From: Pachypanchax playfairii
Taxonomy: Eukaryota; Chordata; Actinopteri; Cyprinodontiformes; Aplocheilidae
DNA: 64,000 nt
Reading direction: 5' to 3'
NCBI GenBank assembly: GCA_006937955.1
Contig: SSNP01000085.1
Location: forward strand, 2,064,599 to 2,128,598
In this document: positions 60,570 to 64,000 of the stretch, in pieces
Layout: every line of letters begins with the position of its first letter
Numbering within the stretch: position 1 is the first letter of the stretch
Notes under the pieces: generated by a model
Told to the model about the DNA's origin: nothing
The model's database searches: none
Seen by the model: only the letters and a program-made list of their open reading frames with translations
Position numbers and translations under genes: made by a program

Positions 60570-62959
60570 AGGAAGCAGTCTTGAGCACATTTCTCACATG
60601 TTTGGAGCTCACACGTGGCTCAGCGTGTAATAGCTCTGCTCGCGTCTAAATATAAACACCGAAGCCACAATGGTGTCCGACAGCGTCATTGTGGAAATAA
60701 ACTAGATGATGCTGTTGGAGGAAGGGAAGAGATGGAGGGGTGGTGTGTGTGTGTGTGTGTGGAGGGGGGGGAGTCAGAGGAGTCCTGACGAAACCAGATG
60801 GTGTGCGGGGATTAGACTGTGCCATATGATCGGGACTGTCATGCTATATTCCATTCAGATCATGTCGAATTCATGCCAAAGATTATCTGCAACAGTGACT
60901 GCTAAAAAAGTCACTTTGATCCGATCTGCCATTGTGCTGCCGGAGGGCGCTGCCAGCTGGCGACACGGAGCAGAAAGAAGGGGAGGGGCTTAGTCCACCT
61001 TCCAGCCTCGGCTGTCTGTGGGAGGCAGCCACACCCACTCTTTGTCTGGTTTATAAAGGCCGCAGCTGGTGGGAGAGATCTCCAATTAGCCCGAGCTCGA
61101 ACAGCAGCAGCGTACTTTGATGCTCCACACAGACATTTACACAATTCACAAAAAAAACTGCAGCAGAATTTCTGGGACTGGCTCCTATTTTCACAAATAA
61201 CCTCAAAATGTTTTAAGATGAGCACATCACCATCATCTGTAAACGGTATTAAACGACTATTACGCCATCTGACCAGCGGTACGCTAATCAAGCAGACATG
61301 AGCGCCGTTTCTTCCACAGCGGAGCGTGATGCATGCCCAGCTAAAGCGCAACGCTCTGGACCTCTCTTCCTGAGTGTATGTTGGGGAGGGGGAGGGGCTT
61401 CTCCATCAAAAGCTGATTTATGTGTCCATTGATAGAAAGGCACATGTGGGCTACACTTACCCCATGAAGGGGTTCTGCAGGACACCCATGATCCTTTGAA
61501 TCCTGTCCATGGCCACACTCTCCTGGAAACTGCTGAGTCCTGGAAAACAGAAGAAGAAGAAAGCTGCAGCACTGAAGTGTGTCGAGCCCGAGCAGCAGAT
61601 GGATGGAGCAACAAACTGTCTGTGCAACAGGAACGGACTCCCTGCTCCTGTGAGCAGGAAGTGTTGGGTCACACGGTGTTTGGGTTTGACCAAGATCCCG
61701 TTAAACAGCCCGTCTGGACAAAACTCGTATCTTTCACAGACACATAACGTGTATCTGAGAACAAGGCAAACAGCAGCTGCTTCTCTGCAGAGCGCGGTAC
61801 AGTATGTTCCCACTCACCTCTGCCAAGTTTTACCAGGAAGTGCAAAGTGTGAAGTTTCGTGCACTTGTTGGTGCTTTCTTTATCTCTTAAAATAGTGTTG
61901 CTGCTAACCAGAACGATCGCCGTTACAAAACACCCACACAGAGAGGGGGAGTATCTGTGTTTGACCCGACAAAAATGGAAACATCTCAGATCTCTCTACT
62001 TTACAATGAGCCTGTTCACGCTGTTGTTTTGTTCTCTCCAATTTAAAGGCGTGAGTCAGAGTCACTCAAGGCTCGTGTACGTCATAAATAAACAACCAGC
62101 AGGTTTCAGACGTGATGAGATCAGGTTGTATCATCATCAAAAAAAAAAAGACAGGATGTACGAAACACAACGTTAACCTCATGTTTCTGCTTCCAAAAAA
62201 AAAAAAAAAAAAAACAGAAGATAAACCAAAAGATTGACTTACTTTCTTTGTATCTCCCTGAACGAAGGCCATTCAAGATCGATGACAGCGGGTGAATGTA
62301 GCATTGTAGCTCCATGCACTGAAAATGATAATAGATTGATTTGTACCCAGGTGACAAAACATGCTTGAGCAAGTTCGACTGTTTTTCTTTTCCAGGATTG
62401 AGTAAAGGTAATGGTGACTAGCAGGACTTGACATATTATGTAATGACCCCGTTTCCTCAGAAAAGCATGACAAACATTCCTCCGGCAGCTACGGAGGAGG
62501 GTCATCTTTACTGGAAACGGCTGCGAGAGCAGCGGCGGGGGTCGATCTGGGTGATAGGGCGCGCTCTACTTTTCTGCTGACACTGTCAACCACCTCGTGT
62601 ACGAGCCAAACATTAGTCACGGGAGAGCTCACCTTGCTGCGGAACATCTGATCTTTCTCCGAAGCGTTTGAGATTAGCTGCCGTTCTCTGCGCTGCTCCT
62701 CCGCCGAGCTGTGAGGTCTCTTCGCCGCCTGAGCGTTTTTGAAGTTCGCTTTTTCTCCACGCTGATTTTTACACAGTCCAATGGCGTCTAACTCCTCCAA
62801 GCGGGCTGGAGATCCCCGGGAGGAGACCTCCGACAGACCCGGACGGGATGGAGAAGCTTCTGTCTGCTTGGAGGCGCAGTCGGGTTCTTGCTCGCTCTCG
62901 CTTTCCTCATTGTCGCTAGCCAGCCAGTCAATGGAGTTGTCCGAATCTGTAGCAGACAT
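58446..62959 (-). CDS. ciart: circadian associated repressor of transcription (CHRONO)
   Basis: Five minus-strand exons: 62633-62959, 62243-62318, 61461-61539, 60257-60383 and 58446-58835; 999 nt, 332 aa (human CIART about 385), phases consistent. The N-terminus is acidic (SDNSIDWLASDNEESESEQE). The conserved core spans about 110-203: LQCYIHPLSSILNGL, then LSSFQESVAMDRIQRIMGVL and EMLKSWFPHVKL. A second conserved block KWLHTSPICSP lies at 245-255. LERLL (307-311) near the C-terminus fits an LxxLL nuclear-receptor box. CIART is a nuclear repressor of CLOCK-BMAL1 transcription and is itself clock-controlled. Start chosen as MSATDSDNS, the first ATG in frame. Whether this is the a or b paralogue cannot be told from one locus. 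CACGTG E-boxes lie at 63351 (upstream) and 60612 (intron 3). Confidence 0.93.
59269..59839 (+). mobile_element. MITE family B, copy 4
   Basis: TTAA at 59265-59268 and 59840-59843. Ends AGAGGTCATTTCATTC and, inverted, AGAGGCCCTTCCATTA; 571 bp, close in length to the copy at 41806-42391. In ciart intron 4. Confidence 0.78.
60539..60568. repeat. (TG)n microsatellite
   Basis: About 15 TG units in ciart intron 3; a shorter TG run plus a G run lies near 60741-60770. Confidence 0.9.
60612..60617. promoter_or_regulatory. E-box CACGTG, ciart intron 3
   Basis: Perfect palindromic E-box (CLOCK-BMAL1 type) inside a clock gene intron. A six-base motif occurs often by chance. Confidence 0.3.
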
Positions 62960-64000
62960 CCTCAGCTGCAAGACTCTAACCAGCACTGACCATCACTGAC
63001 CTGAGGGGAGAGAGACTGACTTTAGTGCAACAACTGGAAACAATAAAAGAAGAAGAAGAGCTGCGATCACAGACGTGAAGCCTAAATAACGGCTGGAGTG
63101 TCCTTGATGAAACAAGGTGGGCTTGTCTGAATTACAAAAGCAATAATAAAGACTTGAACAACACGGCGACATCAGAGAACACTGGGCAGATGGTAGCACT
63201 GAGACCACAATGACCTGTTTGTTTTTGCAGATGCAACACCTGAGCCCAGAAACACGGGCTAACCGCCATCACAGGTCAACGCAGAACGAGACCCGTATTT
63301 CTCATTTCTGTAAAACTCCAAACCGATTCAGAGAAGTGGAGTCTTCCTCACACGTGGTGTTGCAGCCTCTCAGCTGCCACCACACTCATCCACAGACACT
63401 GTGAGCTTGTTTTTCAGGGAGGTGGGGGGGGGTTAGTAGGGGTCGGCCATCGTGGACTGCTGACACTTGATGGGTGGTTAAAGAGAGAGAGAGAGACTCG
63501 TGGATAAAAGATAAATAAACCCTCAGATGATCTTGACGGATGCTTCATCGCTTGCTGGAGCTTCAGCGTGTTTCCTTGGCGATTTGGGGAGCAGAAGGGA
63601 AGTGAGAACGTTTTCAGCTCAGGGATTATTTTTAGCGTTCGAATGGTTAACGTCTGGCGTGTCTCTGGTTTCCTGTGAGATCCGAGGGTAGCAGAGGTAA
63701 CGGCTCGCTGCTCCTTTGTTTCAGGACGGACACTTTCTGGTCTCGCTGGTAAAGACGAGGGTGGAGCAGAGATTTAGTCACTGACGCAACCTAATGCAGG
63801 TCTAACAGAGACAGATTTATATATGAAGAGGGGTTTGTTTACAGATTAAAATAAATTGTGTGTGTTTAATCTGATCTAAACATAATAAACTCTGTTTTAA
63901 TGAACTTTTCTGTTTTATAGGTTTACAAAGAGAATCTCAGCAGTTTTTATAGCAAGTTAAAACACTGTATATAAAAGGGAGTTTTTGTAAAACCACTAAA
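62960..64000. promoter_or_regulatory. ciart upstream region
   Basis: About 1 kb upstream of the ciart start with no other gene recognised. It contains a CACGTG E-box at 63351-63356, 392 bases before the ATG, and an AGGTCA half-site at 63273-63278 that could serve an RORE. Transcription start and any 5' non-coding exon are not resolved. A G-run lies near 63423-63432. Confidence 0.4.
63351..63356. promoter_or_regulatory. E-box CACGTG upstream of ciart
   Basis: Perfect CLOCK-BMAL1-type E-box in the proximal upstream region of a clock-controlled gene, which is the expected place. Occupancy is inferred. Confidence 0.45.

Noticed and set aside
61288..61813. Minus-strand open frame of 118 codons around 61.5 kb
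   Set aside because: Only its segment 61461-61539 is coding (ciart exon 3); the rest is intron read through the splice sites.
1..64000. CRISPR arrays, operons, bacterial insertion sequences, integrated viruses
   Set aside because: Nothing of the kind is visible; the window is intron-rich vertebrate DNA. No retroviral gag/pol/env reading frames were recognised.

Overview
The window is vertebrate nuclear DNA, almost certainly from a ray-finned (teleost, probably percomorph) fish. Genes are split into short exons with GT-AG introns. The proteins match vertebrate families closely. Intergenic and intronic DNA carries fish-type debris: Tc1 transposase fossils, a tRNA-derived SINE, L2-like and other LINE tails, and several families of short inverted-repeat elements. 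Two assembly gaps (7134-7143 and 52865-53031) are present. The species cannot be fixed from sequence alone.

Seven protein genes can be reconstructed exon by exon, with splice phases that agree throughout. In order: idh3a (minus, N-terminal exons only, running off the left edge), lrrc61 (minus, complete, 261 aa), cib2 (plus, complete, 187 aa), sh2d7 (minus, complete, 401 aa, with unexplained open upstream exons), tbc1d2b (plus, complete, 957 aa), dapk2 (plus, complete, 363 aa, with an alternative ZIPK-like last exon) and ciart (minus, complete, 332 aa). IDH3A-CIB2-SH2D7-TBC1D2B is the gene block known from human 15q25, so this is old vertebrate synteny. lrrc61, dapk2 and ciart are neighbours here but not in that human block.

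Region by region: 1-5.2 kb holds idh3a and lrrc61 in tandem on the minus strand. 5.2-12.1 kb holds a LINE tail and cib2, whose second intron is packed with repeats (Tc1 fossil, perfect hairpin, two inverted-repeat elements). 12.1-18.1 kb is intergenic, with one MITE and a second hairpin. 18.1-23.3 kb holds sh2d7 and a promoter region shared divergently with tbc1d2b. 23.3-31.2 kb is tbc1d2b, with a nested pair of MITEs in intron 2. 33.5-48.7 kb is dapk2. 48.7-58.4 kb is gene-free, with one MITE, a pentanucleotide microsatellite, a gap and an AT-motif-rich candidate enhancer stretch. 58.4-63 kb is ciart, with an E-box upstream and another in intron 3.

The genes are not one pathway: mitochondrial TCA cycle (idh3a), calcium binding in sensory hair cells and integrin contexts (cib2), SH2 adaptor signalling (sh2d7), Rab GTPase control (tbc1d2b), calmodulin-regulated death kinase (dapk2) and circadian repression (ciart). 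The most notable observations are the ZIPK-like alternative exon inside dapk2, the splice-compatible open exons upstream of sh2d7, a probable GC-AG intron in tbc1d2b, and three families of TTAA-flanked MITEs, one nested inside another.
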